Shown: positions 27,223 to 38,396 of the stretch, one piece after another
Layout of the letters: each line of letters starts with the position of its first letter
How positions within the stretch are numbered: position 1 is the first letter of the stretch
From: Bugulina stolonifera
Lineage: Eukaryota > Bryozoa > Gymnolaemata > Cheilostomatida > Bugulidae
NCBI GenBank assembly: GCA_935421135.1
Contig: OW285193.1
Span: 9,604,496 to 9,668,495, forward strand
Direction: 5' to 3'
Length of the DNA stretch: 64,000 bases
The notes under the pieces: generated by a model
Seen by the model: the letters and a program-made list of their open reading frames with translations, nothing else
Told to the model about the DNA's origin: nothing
Database searches by the model: none
Program-made: the position numbers and the translations under genes

Positions 27223-27664
27223 CAGGGCTCTCAAGTTGCTCAGTCAAAAAATCCGAGCAAATGTACAATGTGCTGCAGTGTAAGCAGTGTAGCAGTATTA
27301 CTTTACCAGCAATTGGTCAGAGATATAAATAAAGCTGTTGGTCACTTACATGCACATATCTATTGCTCTATGGAGTTAGCCTAACTAATTTCTCACAGCC
27401 TAATAATCCCAGCACATACGTGTAATTCAGTCCATGCCCTTGAAAAGTAATGGAATTAGTAGCTTTTTCCTAAGTAACTAACAAGCTATGAGATAAACTG
27501 AAGATTAATTTGGAGATTGTAAAGCATTTCAATTCAAAATATATATGTGAGAAAATCTCTCAAAATCCAAGCAAATCACTAATAATTGAAAACCTCCCGA
27601 GCTCTCCGAGCAAGCACTCAAAATCCGGACTGCTCGGGGAAAATCCGAGAACTTGAGAGCCCTG
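27223..27664. mobile_element. 442-bp non-autonomous hAT-type element
   Basis: Perfect 15-bp terminal inverted repeats CAGGGCTCTCAAGTT / AACTTGAGAGCCCTG are flanked by the direct repeat GTGCCTC (27216-27222 and 27665-27671). Subterminal TCCGAG motifs recur near both ends, as expected for transposase-binding sites. There is no coding capacity. CAGGG ends with a 7-8 bp duplication point to hAT. Confidence 0.88.
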
Positions 27665-29671
27665 GTGCCTCCATTTTCTCCAAATCTTAGGCAAACAGTA
27701 TACGAGTATAAAAGTGAAAAGGTGGAATTTTGGTTATCTTGCTCTTCCTTAGACCTTTAGGATACAGGTTCCAGCCCTATCCTTGGAACGACGCGAACTC
27801 TTTCAGCTTCTGCCGCTCATACATGTACAATATAAACTTCTAATGGGGTTGGTCAAATAGGATGGCTAAATGCATGAAAATGGTAGCAAAACTAGGTAGG
27901 ACTTTTGAGCAAGTACAAAACTAGTAAGTATACAGGCTGTGACTCAAGTTCAAGATGAATAACTTCTAAGTAATCACGGCTCTTCAAATTTAATTAATCA
28001 ACACCACTAATAAAGTATCTACAAAACTGACCTCGGTAATTGTCTGCTCCTTGTTCTGATGCTGCCACCAACTCCAGTCATGGGCTACCCAAACAAGTGG
28101 TAATTAGTATAGGCTTTTAGGTTAATACTGCTTTTGGAGTTGTCAGCCTTGGTGTCAGTTTACACTGAGCGCACCCTAGGCCTATAATAGAGCGTGGTGC
28201 AGTTGAGGCACCCTACTTGCATTGTTTGAGATAACAGTACTTGCTGCTTCAAGAATAAATATATGAATAAACCTTAGTGTCTAAAAATAATGTATTGAAC
28301 ACATCTTTCTAAGAAATCAAATCAATGAAATATGTAAGCAAAATGGAGAATGTACTGCTATATACAATATACATGTATTCCGCTAGCTAACCAGAGATTT
28401 TTTAGCATTACGACTAGTTACTATTGGCCAGCCAGGATCTTAGAGTTTCTACACATATGATTTACCATCTTTTTGCAATTGCAACAAACTTAGAGCTCAT
28501 TATTATATTTCATATCTAGACGTGTTAAACCTCCTTAAGAAGGGATTTGGGGTGTTGGTGTTGCAGCTGAAGCTTCGTACATGTTAACAGCCAGCTGTTC
28601 AAAGTTGAAGCCTTTTGTTTATACTCTTAGATGGAAATAATCTAAATTCACTAAACCAGTGGCTACATAAGTTTGCACAAGTCTAAGCTACTGCATTTCT
28701 ATTTATATTTCTGCCCATAAGGTTAGAAGTGGTATTACAAGAACAGAAATTTATGCATGATTTTATAATAATAATGTTTTATTATGAGATTCAAACAAAT
28801 GAAATTTATTTTGTGAAAATATTTCACGTATGAATAGGAAAGCACCTACACACATGATTTGTAGGTGTTCCTTTTGACAAGCTACGTGTACAAACCAAAC
28901 TTATTAATCAGATAGATGTCATGCTTTGACAGCCCATAGTTGCAACATGCATAATTAATGCAGAAATTTACTTTACCCGCAATAGACTTACAATAGGTTT
29001 TAAATGCTGCATCAAGAGGTGAACAGGTCAAAATGTGAATCAAAATATCAGACTACATCATAAAATATTTGTACAACTAGTAAACAACATTGTTTGATTA
29101 TACTGGCTAGTATAGTCTTACCATTTCATTTATCCTGTTTCATTTGTTTATGTATCTATTAGTTGCGTAAAAGCAAAATTTTATTTAGTAGATGCTTTCT
29201 GATGAGAAAGGGAAGACAATTCCTGGCATTGTAGTCTAAATCCTAGCCTCTTGCCCTGAGGCAGGGGATAAACTGACATTATTTATTAAGGTCCTAGTTT
29301 CAATCGGTTAACGCAGATATACAGTGAAACTGTCAGTTGAACGGCACTTTAATGGTTATTCAAAATTGTATATTTCATACAACGGCTCTGCCAATGGTGA
29401 AATCTTGGAGTTATCTTCACTTTTGTTCAGGTGTGTATTATGAAACACCACAAGAATGTTATACGTGCACATGTACATGTAGTAATATTTCAACTATGAT
29501 CATCAGGCATTGCACCGCACCTCATCTGCCACACTCTTGTTAGATTAATTGATAAGTACATTGTATGTTTTTTGTATAGTTGTTATATTAGCCAAACTAA
29601 GAAATGACAACTCCGGTTTACTAAAACCTAACAAAGCATTACTATTAATGATTGGGCGCATTTGAAAGGAA

Positions 29672-29830
29672 TGTTCTATTCTATGCCTAGACTGTTCTAT
29701 TCTATACCTAGACTGTTCTATTCTATACCTAGACTGTTCTATTCTATATCTAGACTGTTCTATTCTATACCTAGACTGTTCTATTCTATACCTAGACTGT
29801 TCTATTCTATACCTAGACTGTTCTACTAGA
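29672..29830. repeat. 21-bp minisatellite, seven copies plus a partial
   Basis: The unit TGTTCTATTCTATACCTAGA (plus C) repeats at exact 21-base spacing from 29672 to 29818, followed by a partial copy. Only isolated substitutions occur (GCC in copy 1, ATC in copy 4), so the array is young. Confidence 0.95.
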
Positions 29831-32224
29831 TTGAACTATAGCTGTAAATAAAAGATTTGTTTGACATATCTTCTATAATATAATCATGGCACTTTATTAA
29901 AATTGAAGTTGTACGTTAATGGAAGCTCATGAAGTGGAATTTAAATATTTCAACTTTTTTATGATTTCATCAGGGCTTCATCCTGCTGTAGCTGTTTTGT
30001 CCCGCCAATGAGACTATAAAAAGTTGGCAAATAAATTTTAAATGAAACCATTGTTTTAGATTCAATTGTGAAAGTGACATCACTTAGTTATAAATTAATA
30101 TTTTTGACCCCGTCCTTTTGCTCTCACAATTTTTAATTATATAAATATTTTATTTTATGCAGACTAAAAATTTAACAATAAATTATGAATATAAATTAAA
30201 ATAAATTATGGCATAGCACAGTGTATATGGTAATATGGTGATAAATAAAATAAGGCCTAGATGTTGCATTTGTTCCAACTGAACTTGTCCGATCTATTAG
30301 ATTGTCAGTGAGTCAGTGGTGTTCCACTCACTGGTCTCTTCTGACTAACTGTTCTGCTGTAGCTTTAGTATCATCTGAAGCAGAAAAAATGAGTGAATAA
30401 ATGAAATAAATTTTTAAAGGTCTTAAATGCTATTTGTTTTACTTTTAAACAGATCCTAACAAGTTTTATAGAGCAATTAGTAGGCTATCAGAGTCTCCAC
30501 ACATTTCGTATGGAAAATATTCTTATTGATATACTCATAAATCTAAATAACAGAATAGCAGACAAACATGTGCAATGTATGTGTATGTGTATGTATAATA
30601 AAATTACGTTGCTACTATTAGCAGGAGAGACAATTCCAAGTGAAGAAGATATTCAATTAAGTAGATGACACAACGTTACAACGCACATTCCATTAAATTG
30701 AACTAGAAATTGTATTGGCTAAAACAATAGTGACAAAGGATTAAAGTTTGCCAAATGCTAAACTAAGTTGTTTACCCACACATACATGTCACATAAAATA
30801 GGACAGATGCTGGACATTCCACTTAACAGTTGTTTACAACTTTCAGACTACCAATGAGGTTAATTAGATAATATTACAAGAGCGGACAATTGGATAACAG
30901 CAGGATACTTATTTGGTGGTGAATGGTGCCAATTGATAGTTAGGTTTAAAAGATTCTATGTGCAAGCTGCCAAGTTCATGATGTTTAATTGCCCGGCCTC
31001 CATGTTCAATTGTCCAGCCTCCGTTCTAAGAGTGAACCCCAGCTTGCAATTTGTTCTTTTGGATATGTTGCAGAGATGAAAAATGAATAAAAAAATCTTA
31101 AATCCTAATCAATAGTTATTAGGCAAATATTTTGTAATCCTCATAATTTATCCATTAATATATTATTAATATAAAAAGTAGACCCAGATATTAGAAGTGG
31201 TAATGACCAAGGAACATAGTCATTGTGTTGATCCTGTTCAGTGGACAGAAATTAGTTTCCATTGGTGACTAAGGCTAACAAAATCTGTTTATTTGTAAAA
31301 AGTTCAAGTTTTGTTGACTGTCCAAAAACATAAAAACTTTCAGCATTCCTGAGGTTTCAGCAGCATTATCAATTTGAAATTACATCTAGAGATATAGCTA
31401 GGTATACCATGACAGTGCAATTATGAATATAATTCGTTGTATTAGACTGAGTTCCACTTTCACCCTTTCCATATTATCCAAAGTTATTGAACATATTAAT
31501 CTCCCTGTGTTTAACATACCAGGTATTAACACCAAAGGCTACGGGTGTTATAAATTACTAGAGAGACATTCTTGAGATTAATTCAAAGGATTTCCTGAAA
31601 GACACACAATAGTTTTGGCTGTAAGTGCTGTGGATATAGATTAATCTGTATGCTGTTAATCCTTCCGCACATTGACTAGAGCGTATCCCCTGCCAGAACT
31701 CTTAGAAGAAAAATGCAAAAAACTGGTAATGGATCACTGAAAAGTGCTGTGTCATCGTTATTATACTAAACTATTGTGAAGTGAACTAAAAGAAATCATG
31801 TTATATGAATAGTCTGCAAAACAGTATCAGCCAATCCTGATGTGTTCTATTAACTTTTATTGCCAAAATTAATTAAATTGGTGTTTTTTTGTGCAATGAG
31901 GTACCAAGAACAAAAATATAGTCTAAATATATATGCATACGAAAGCATGACATGCACAAAATGCAGTTAAATTCATAGAAAGCATTCAATGAAATTATCA
32001 TTTGGATTTTGATATTTCTTTGTCTCAGTGTCCAGCAGAGATATAAAAATTTCAACGTCACATTTACTATACACGTGTTAGAAATATGAGAGCCTGAGAT
32101 CTTTAAGTAAATGATAACTATAGCATTAGTTTAATGAATTTAAAGCCTATGAGATTAGTATTCGTGTATTACATCTACTATGTCACAACAAAATTGCAAA
32201 GAATTTCATTTCTACTCTCTGCAG

Positions 32225-33158
32225 CAGAGTTGGGTCCAAGTCGGACTTCAAGTCAACAAGTCAAGCCATTTTAAAAATTTAGAGGCAAGTCAAGTCAAAG
32301 TCAAGTCAGTGCTGCCTCAAGTCAAGTGAAGTCAGCTGTTATGCAAGTCACAAGTCAAGTCAAGTCGAAGTCGACTTGTCTACTTTCAAGTTGAAATGCA
32401 AGTCAAGTGAGAGACAACTTCAAAGATTTTACATTAATTTCTAAAACATCACATTTTTTCTTTTAGTAGACATTTCAATGCATGAAAAATCATTTCAGGG
32501 TGTAGCTGGGCATTGTATGTTATACAATTAAGGTAACTGGTCTATATACAATGTATATGTAGTAATATTGGCACTGCGTTGGGACTGGTCATGTAGTATT
32601 ATATATTAGTAATGGTAATACAGTGTCACATAGCATATAAACAGCACATAGTACAGTACAGAGTGTCCACTGGCCAGTCCTGTAATTCCAATCTGCATAT
32701 GATAGTAATTAACTATTGTTGCACTGCACATTGTATTCACTACTTACACCACACTTACACTACACTTACACTACTTACACTGCATGTGCTTGTGATTGTG
32801 CACTGTTTAGTCTCATGTACACACAGCCTACACGTATACGTTACATTTGGTGCGCATCCTCATAGCTAACCTTGATATACTCTAAATGCTGCTAGTAGCA
32901 CTAATGAAATAAAAATTATAAATAGGTAGACAATTGAAATCTTTTTTCCATGTTGGCTATACATGTAGAAAATTTTTATCCTCCACATTGACTTGGCAGA
33001 ACCCAAGTCAAAGTCACAAGTCATTCATGTGTCCAAGTAAAATGAAGTCACATTGATGTGCAAGTCAAAATCAAGTCAAATCAACATGTTGGCAAATCCA
33101 AGTCAAGTCGACTTGGGACTTGACTTGCAGTTAAATCTATGACTTGGACCCAGCTTTG
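32225..33158. mobile_element. 934-bp hAT-type element with CAAGTC-rich ends
   Basis: The ends CAGAGTTGGGTCCAAGTC and GACTTGGACCCAGCTTTG are inverted repeats matching at 16 of 18 bases. They are flanked by the perfect 8-bp direct repeat CTCTGCAG (32217-32224, 33159-33166), which fits the hAT pattern nTnnnnAn. About 200 bases at each end consist of many degenerate AAGTCAAGTC copies, a typical subterminal array of transposase sites. The middle has no transposase frame, so the copy is non-autonomous. Confidence 0.93.
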
Positions 33159-34145
33159 CTCTGCAGCTTTATATAACTTTATTAATAATTTTGTGGAACC
33201 AGTATTTGGTGCCTTTGCAGCTGCTTCACAAATAAGAAGTACCAGGCCTCAGATCTGTGAATCATTCTTGGTTCTGACATAACTTTTTATTCCTAAATAT
33301 AGATACCGCACAGCACCATATTACAAGGTCCTTACAAGTTATCCTTAGAACTGGACGCTTTTATGTTTATTGCAGAAAAATTTTGGTTTGATCATAATTT
33401 AGGCTGATCTGTTTACAAATATCCGAAGCCAAAAATGTTTGACCAAATTAGACTAGATTTGCGTAGCGGCCTATTAGATAAAGCTCATTGCAACTCGACT
33501 TGGCAAGCAATAACATTGTTTACTTTACAGAATAGGCTGAAAATGAATTTATAAGCTTTGGTAGCTATTCATGCATATCTATCCTACAATTATTTCTAAT
33601 GCTATTATAGCAAATGGTCTGATTTCTGAATTAAATTTTATGTTGATGAGTAATTTTGTGTTATTTCAAAGATCAAAAAATATTGTTTACTTTATGTGTT
33701 AAGTGTTGGAACATTAGTAACAATAAATAGTTGCTAGCAAACCCATTTTACATTTTTGAGAAGCTTATGAATATTTATACCCCAGCTAATTTGATAAATT
33801 AATTTAAGTTGCAGCTAAAAGCCTATAACTAACTTTATTATTACGTATTATGGTTATAAATGGGTTAAATGGCCTAATTTGGAGAAAGTTCATCATTTGC
33901 CTAAACACTGTTAAGATCAGTACTCCATAACTGAATGATAGACCTAATGCTTTTCTGACTGATCTGTGATGGAACTTACAGTTATAATAAAACTCACATG
34001 CAGCTGTTTGTTAAGCAAATGTCTTTCTAAAATTTGGGTATTCAATTCATAAGCGATCGGCTATACTCAAGGGACATGGTCTTATCTATTTTTTCTTTTG
34101 TCTTCCCAAAGGAAAGCTCTTCGTTGAAATCTATAGCAAAGAGAG

Positions 34146-34505
34146 TAAAAAGAAAGAGGGATCAGTCCAACCAAAAAACTGTCTCTCCCGCTTCAAAACA
34201 TGGTACAGATTAAGTAAGGAGTTTTGCTACCCTGTTTACAACTTTGTTATGATGATTGGCGTTCTGCGGACCAATAGGAAGTGCTTCCTCATGACGGGCT
34301 CGTATGAACTCTCCATTTACCTTAACGAGATATCAATACAGGGTCCTAAATATAACAACAGTTAAGTTGCGATTACAGTCGAACAGCTGTTTAAAATAGC
34401 AGTAGGCAAATGGCGGGAAGTTAAGTAGCGGAACATCGGTACTGCCAAATTGGGCGTATTTGGTGAGACAGGGTATTATCATTGAGTGATCCCTCTTTCC
34501 TTTTA
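34146..34505. repeat. Inverted-repeat-bounded 360-bp segment
   Basis: TAAAAAGAAAGAGGGATCAG at the left and the inverse of TAAAAGGAAAGAGGGATCAC at the right match at about 22 of 24 bases. TA at both outer edges could be a Tc1/mariner-type duplication. The interior holds GATTGGCG, ACCAATAGG and the palindrome GGAAGTGCTTCC (CCAAT and ETS-like motifs). A frame open from a good acceptor at about 34112 to a stop near 34370 crosses it, without a recognisable domain. Confidence 0.5.
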
Positions 34506-34787
34506 TCTTCTTTGTCTACAGCACATAGACAGCCATGTTCTTAAACTTACTGGATCCCTAAATCATCTCATATTCTGCTAGTTCATTTGTTGTCCTAAGT
34601 ATTTTATCGTAGCCTGGGCTCAAGACGTATGAAGCCAGCTACTTGAGTATTCATAACAGAGAGAGTTGACAGGTATAATTCCTGTCGGTAGGATATACTG
34701 GCAAAGCTAATGGAGTCTTTTAGAAAGCATGGGTCTAGAAATGAATATACAAACATGTAGAATACACCATAATTATATAAAAGTGTA

Positions 34788-34829
34788 AAGTTGTCCTCTC
34801 TATGAAAAGAAGAACTGAGAGGACAACTT
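34788..34829. repeat. Dispersed small hairpin, copy 2 (most regular)
   Basis: Arms AAGTTGTCCTCTC and GAGAGGACAACTT pair perfectly over 13 bases around a 16-base loop. It is the clearest member of the family also seen at 11219-11266, 47948-47994 and 55363-55401. Confidence 0.8.
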
Positions 34830-34885
34830 CATGTAATGATATGCAGAGTAAGGAAAGAGACTATTTATTCTCTAATTGCTGCCTA

Positions 34886-35142
34886 TAACAGATATAAATA
34901 ATTGAATATAATGTTTATGTTATTTGATGGAATTTTCGTCATTCATGAGGTTAAGATGGTTATGTATTAATTGATCTGTTGGTTTGGAGATCTTATGGTC
35001 ACATACAGATAACATACACATAACAGATATAAATAATTGAATATAATGTTTATGTTATTTGATGGAATTTTCGTCATTCATGAGGTTAAGATGGTTATGT
35101 ATTAATTGATCTGTTGGTTTGGAGATCTTATGGTCCCATACA
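34886..35142. repeat. 135-bp tandem duplication
   Basis: The unit starting TAACAGATATAAATAATTGA at 34886 is repeated from 35021 at exact 135-base spacing. It is identical for about 115 bases until ATGGTCACAT versus ATGGTCCCAT. It is non-coding and apparently recent. Confidence 0.92.
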
Positions 35143-35301
35143 CTCCTGTATTGGAAGATGAGCTCTACCACTCAGAGCCCAGATCCTGTCACTCATATAC
35201 ATGTAAGCTTCAGATTATGAGATCTATTAAATAAAGTGGCTAAATGTCTCGACAGCAACTAAAGAATTACTTGTAATTGAACTGAAACTTTCAAATAACA
35301 G

Positions 35302-36533
35302 CAGGGGCGTATTTTAAGGGGCGGCAGGGAGGCACTGCCGCCCCTGTTTTCAAAATAAAGTGGCCTGAAAACACTACTTTTGAAAATTTGACACTGTTTT
35401 CCTTAATATTTGCTTCATTTCCGGTTTGCGACCGAAGCGTTATCTCTATAGTTTTAACTCTATGGCGTTATCACTCTACTTATAACTCTATGGTGTTGCT
35501 GCGTAACAATAACCAGTAATCTTGGAATAATCACTACATTGCAAGTGGCACACAAAGTGGCCCATAAAGCTGTGTACTCTGCTAAAAGACTCTATGGTTA
35601 TGCCAAGGTTAAAAACTTGCGATCTTGTGAATGAATGAATAAATATTTTCATGGATAGTTATTTATACCAAGGAAAAAATAATGAATGTGAAAGTAAAAG
35701 TAGTGAACAGTTGAATCAGGTGAATCAATTTGTAAGTCACTGCTATCAATGAGGTGGTTTCTTCCCTGTCACTGACTACGAGCAGATGCATGAAATTTAA
35801 TTCCAATATTATCTTGGCTTCTTTTAAAAATATTTATGATTTTTCTTTTAATATAATATAATTAAAAGTGTTTCCATTCATTTTAGTCATTCATTCCAGC
35901 CATTGCCACTCCACTGACAGCGACTACTCTACTGCTACATTCACTACTAACAACTAAATATGTATTGTAAAGGAAAAATACTAATTTAAAAATAACATAA
36001 TACAATAATAATTATATATTTTAATTTTAAATTTATATACAATTAATATAATTACACTAATAATATTATCTTAACTTTAATAGGCTGCCACACCTTTCTT
36101 GCAAAAATATTTATTTTAAATACATTTTATTTTAAATAATTAATTTATAATGACAACAGTTGTTGATCAGCTACTAAAATTTGAAAATCTTAATTTAAAA
36201 AATACACTTGTGCCTATGGACTCTTTGTAAAAATATACAATCATGCAGTATTGTAGTTATTATAAAATTCTACTGACTAGTAATAGTACTGTAACACTTT
36301 CACTCCTGTTGCAAGTAGTAGTAACTTTATTAAGCAGAAGTCGTAATGAGTACTTGTTGTAGTGATGCTAGAACTAACTTGCTGCTATGTCTAATTTTTG
36401 CACTTCAGAGAGTGAGATTTGAAAATTTTCCGCTGCGCGTGCATTTGCGGGGGGTGCCCGCACCCGACCCCCCGCACCCCTCTCCCACCCGACTTTCTGC
36501 CTCCCCACTCAATTTTTCTAACCTACGCCCCTG
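35302..36533. mobile_element. 1.2-kb non-autonomous TIR element, copy 2 (hAT-like)
   Basis: Second copy of the element at 8636-9835, same orientation, with the same CAGGGGCGTA ends and internal hairpin and high similarity throughout. It is flanked by the 5-bp duplication AACAG (35297-35301, 36534-36538). A CCCGCACCCG-rich insertion near the right end (about 36438-36480) is absent from copy 1 and accounts for part of the length difference. The duplicated AACAG followed by GTATGT creates a splice-donor-like site at the right border. Confidence 0.9.
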
Positions 36534-36798
36534 AACAGGTATGTGAGTATGTACTCTGTACGTTGAATGAAGACATACCAAAGTACAGGGTAAAAGGCAC
36601 GCTAAAATGTACAATTACTATTACTATTGTAGTTTTGTCTATACATTTGAACCTCTTCTACATGTATATTCCAACATGAAGTGTAGTCTTGTTCTTCTGT
36701 GCATTAGTTTTCACTCTATGATTATTAGATTTGCATTATTGCATTATTTTTAATATTGTTACTATTTTGTTTTATTATTGTTAATACTTTTTATTTAG

Positions 36799-38396
36799 CT
36801 AGTTGCTCAAGAAGAGAGAGAGAGAGAGGAAAACTTCTTGAATAATGCTTTGCTCTACTCAATGATAGATAATATGATAACTACAGGTAGTTGTTATTAG
36901 TACACTAGAATTACCTGTCGTTTGGTTTAGTGCAAACTATGCTAAATATATCACATACAAATTTAACATGAAAAAGTAGTCTTTATGTAAATAGTATTTC
37001 ATTGCTAAATTAGAGTTGCCTAGACTTTGAATAAATACAAACTGATTTTAAGAATGAACAATAGTAAAAAAGTAACTTCAAATTGATGGCTGTTCAACCA
37101 GAATACAAAATTCTGAGAGAGAAGTCGGTATAATTGTTTCTCCAAAGGCAAAGATAACTGCATAGTGAAAGTGCTACAAGGCAGTAAGCAGTAAGTAACT
37201 ATATGGACTGCATGATGTGCTGGCATGGTTAGTGAAAACATAGTGATATTTATATAGAGCCCTCCTTACATTAGAACTCGTGCAGATGATGGAAGGAAAC
37301 TCATAGAGAGGAGACAACTTCTCAACGAAGCTTAATTAGAATCAAAGAGAAGACTTTACCACATAGTGCCTTGTGTGTTGCATACTACATACAGGGCACT
37401 GAATGCTAATTTGCAATAGCACAAGGTCTACTTTTATTTGCTATTTGTAACAACACTAAACTCTGTAACATGAAGCATAGGTGGTCTAACCATAATAATT
37501 GTTCTACTCAAAGATAGAAAATCAGACATTTTGTCTCATCTTCTTCCCTCTTATCAATCTGAAGAATTTAATTTACCCGAGAAAAGTCAATAAACTTTTA
37601 TCTATCCACCGATTGCATGTCTGAAGTTGTTTTAATGTTCATCATGATTGTAATATTACTCCTATTGTGCCTGCGATCTGCCAATATTACATAGACGTCA
37701 GTCCTGTTTCAGGTTTTGGGAATGAGAACTACTTCTGATTGATGATAAAATTTTATGGAAGACCTTATGTATGTGACTCATTCTAAGTTATCAATCATAT
37801 ACAGACACTTTCTAAATTATCCTTGGATTGAATTAAAACTAAAGTTGAGATTTCAAATTCATTCCCAGCAGTTAAGGCAGTAGTTTTGAACTATTAAATC
37901 ATTATACTGCACTAACTACAGCCCTTAGAATTTTTATAGAAGTGCCAATCTTTCAGTTTAAATTCTGTTTGGAACCTGCACTGCACACGATGCTGACATT
38001 CTAATTGCATCAATTAGAAGTTATCATCTCTCTTTTCTCAAGACCACGATTTAAGTGTTAGCATGGCGCTATGATCTAAAACAGCAACAATATCAAGTCA
38101 AAGGCTTAGAGCCTTAGACCATACTAAATGACAATTAACAGTGGATAATAGTGGATATATATTTAAGGAAGTGGTTAATTTACAGGTACACAATCATGTA
38201 CATATGCATCAACTGTAATTTGCCTTTCAAGTACATAATACTGAATCTTTCCAAACAAGTAGCCAGATTATATACAATGTATTTGAGTTCTTACTCTCTT
38301 TTTATAGGTCAAGGTGAAATCAGAACAGAGCATCAGATACAAATCACACTTGAGCCTCTGCTCAAGGTCCAACCACTCAATAATATACAAGTATAA
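36799..38396 (+). CDS. Two 3' exons of an unidentified protein
   Basis: Exon 36799-36886 follows a strong acceptor (CTTTTTATTTAG), is open for 29 codons and ends ACAG/GTAGTT in phase 1. Exon 38308-38396 follows CTCTTTTTATAG, begins in the matching phase and ends in TAA at 38394-38396. Joined they give 58 residues: LVAQEEREREENF, a helical NNALLYSMIDNMITT stretch, then GQGEIRTEHQIQ and the end NNIQV. The ERERE run is encoded by a GA microsatellite. No start codon or signal exon was found upstream, so the 5' part is missing. I recognise no family. The splice sites and phases support a real gene; composition alone would not. Confidence 0.42.

Larger units (their letters stand above)
21103..36798. 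other. Long gene-poor region rich in DNA transposons
   Basis: About 15.7 kb without a gene I can defend. It holds two hAT-type elements (27223-27664, 32225-33158), a minisatellite (29672-29830), an inverted-repeat segment (34146-34505), a small hairpin (34788-34829), a 135-bp tandem duplication (34886-35142) and the second 1.2-kb element (35302-36533). The longest open frame, minus strand 24312 to 24004 (102 codons), has no recognisable domain or flanking splice partner. A short exon-like stretch at 24872-24930 is open and well bounded but has no partner. Confidence 0.6.
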
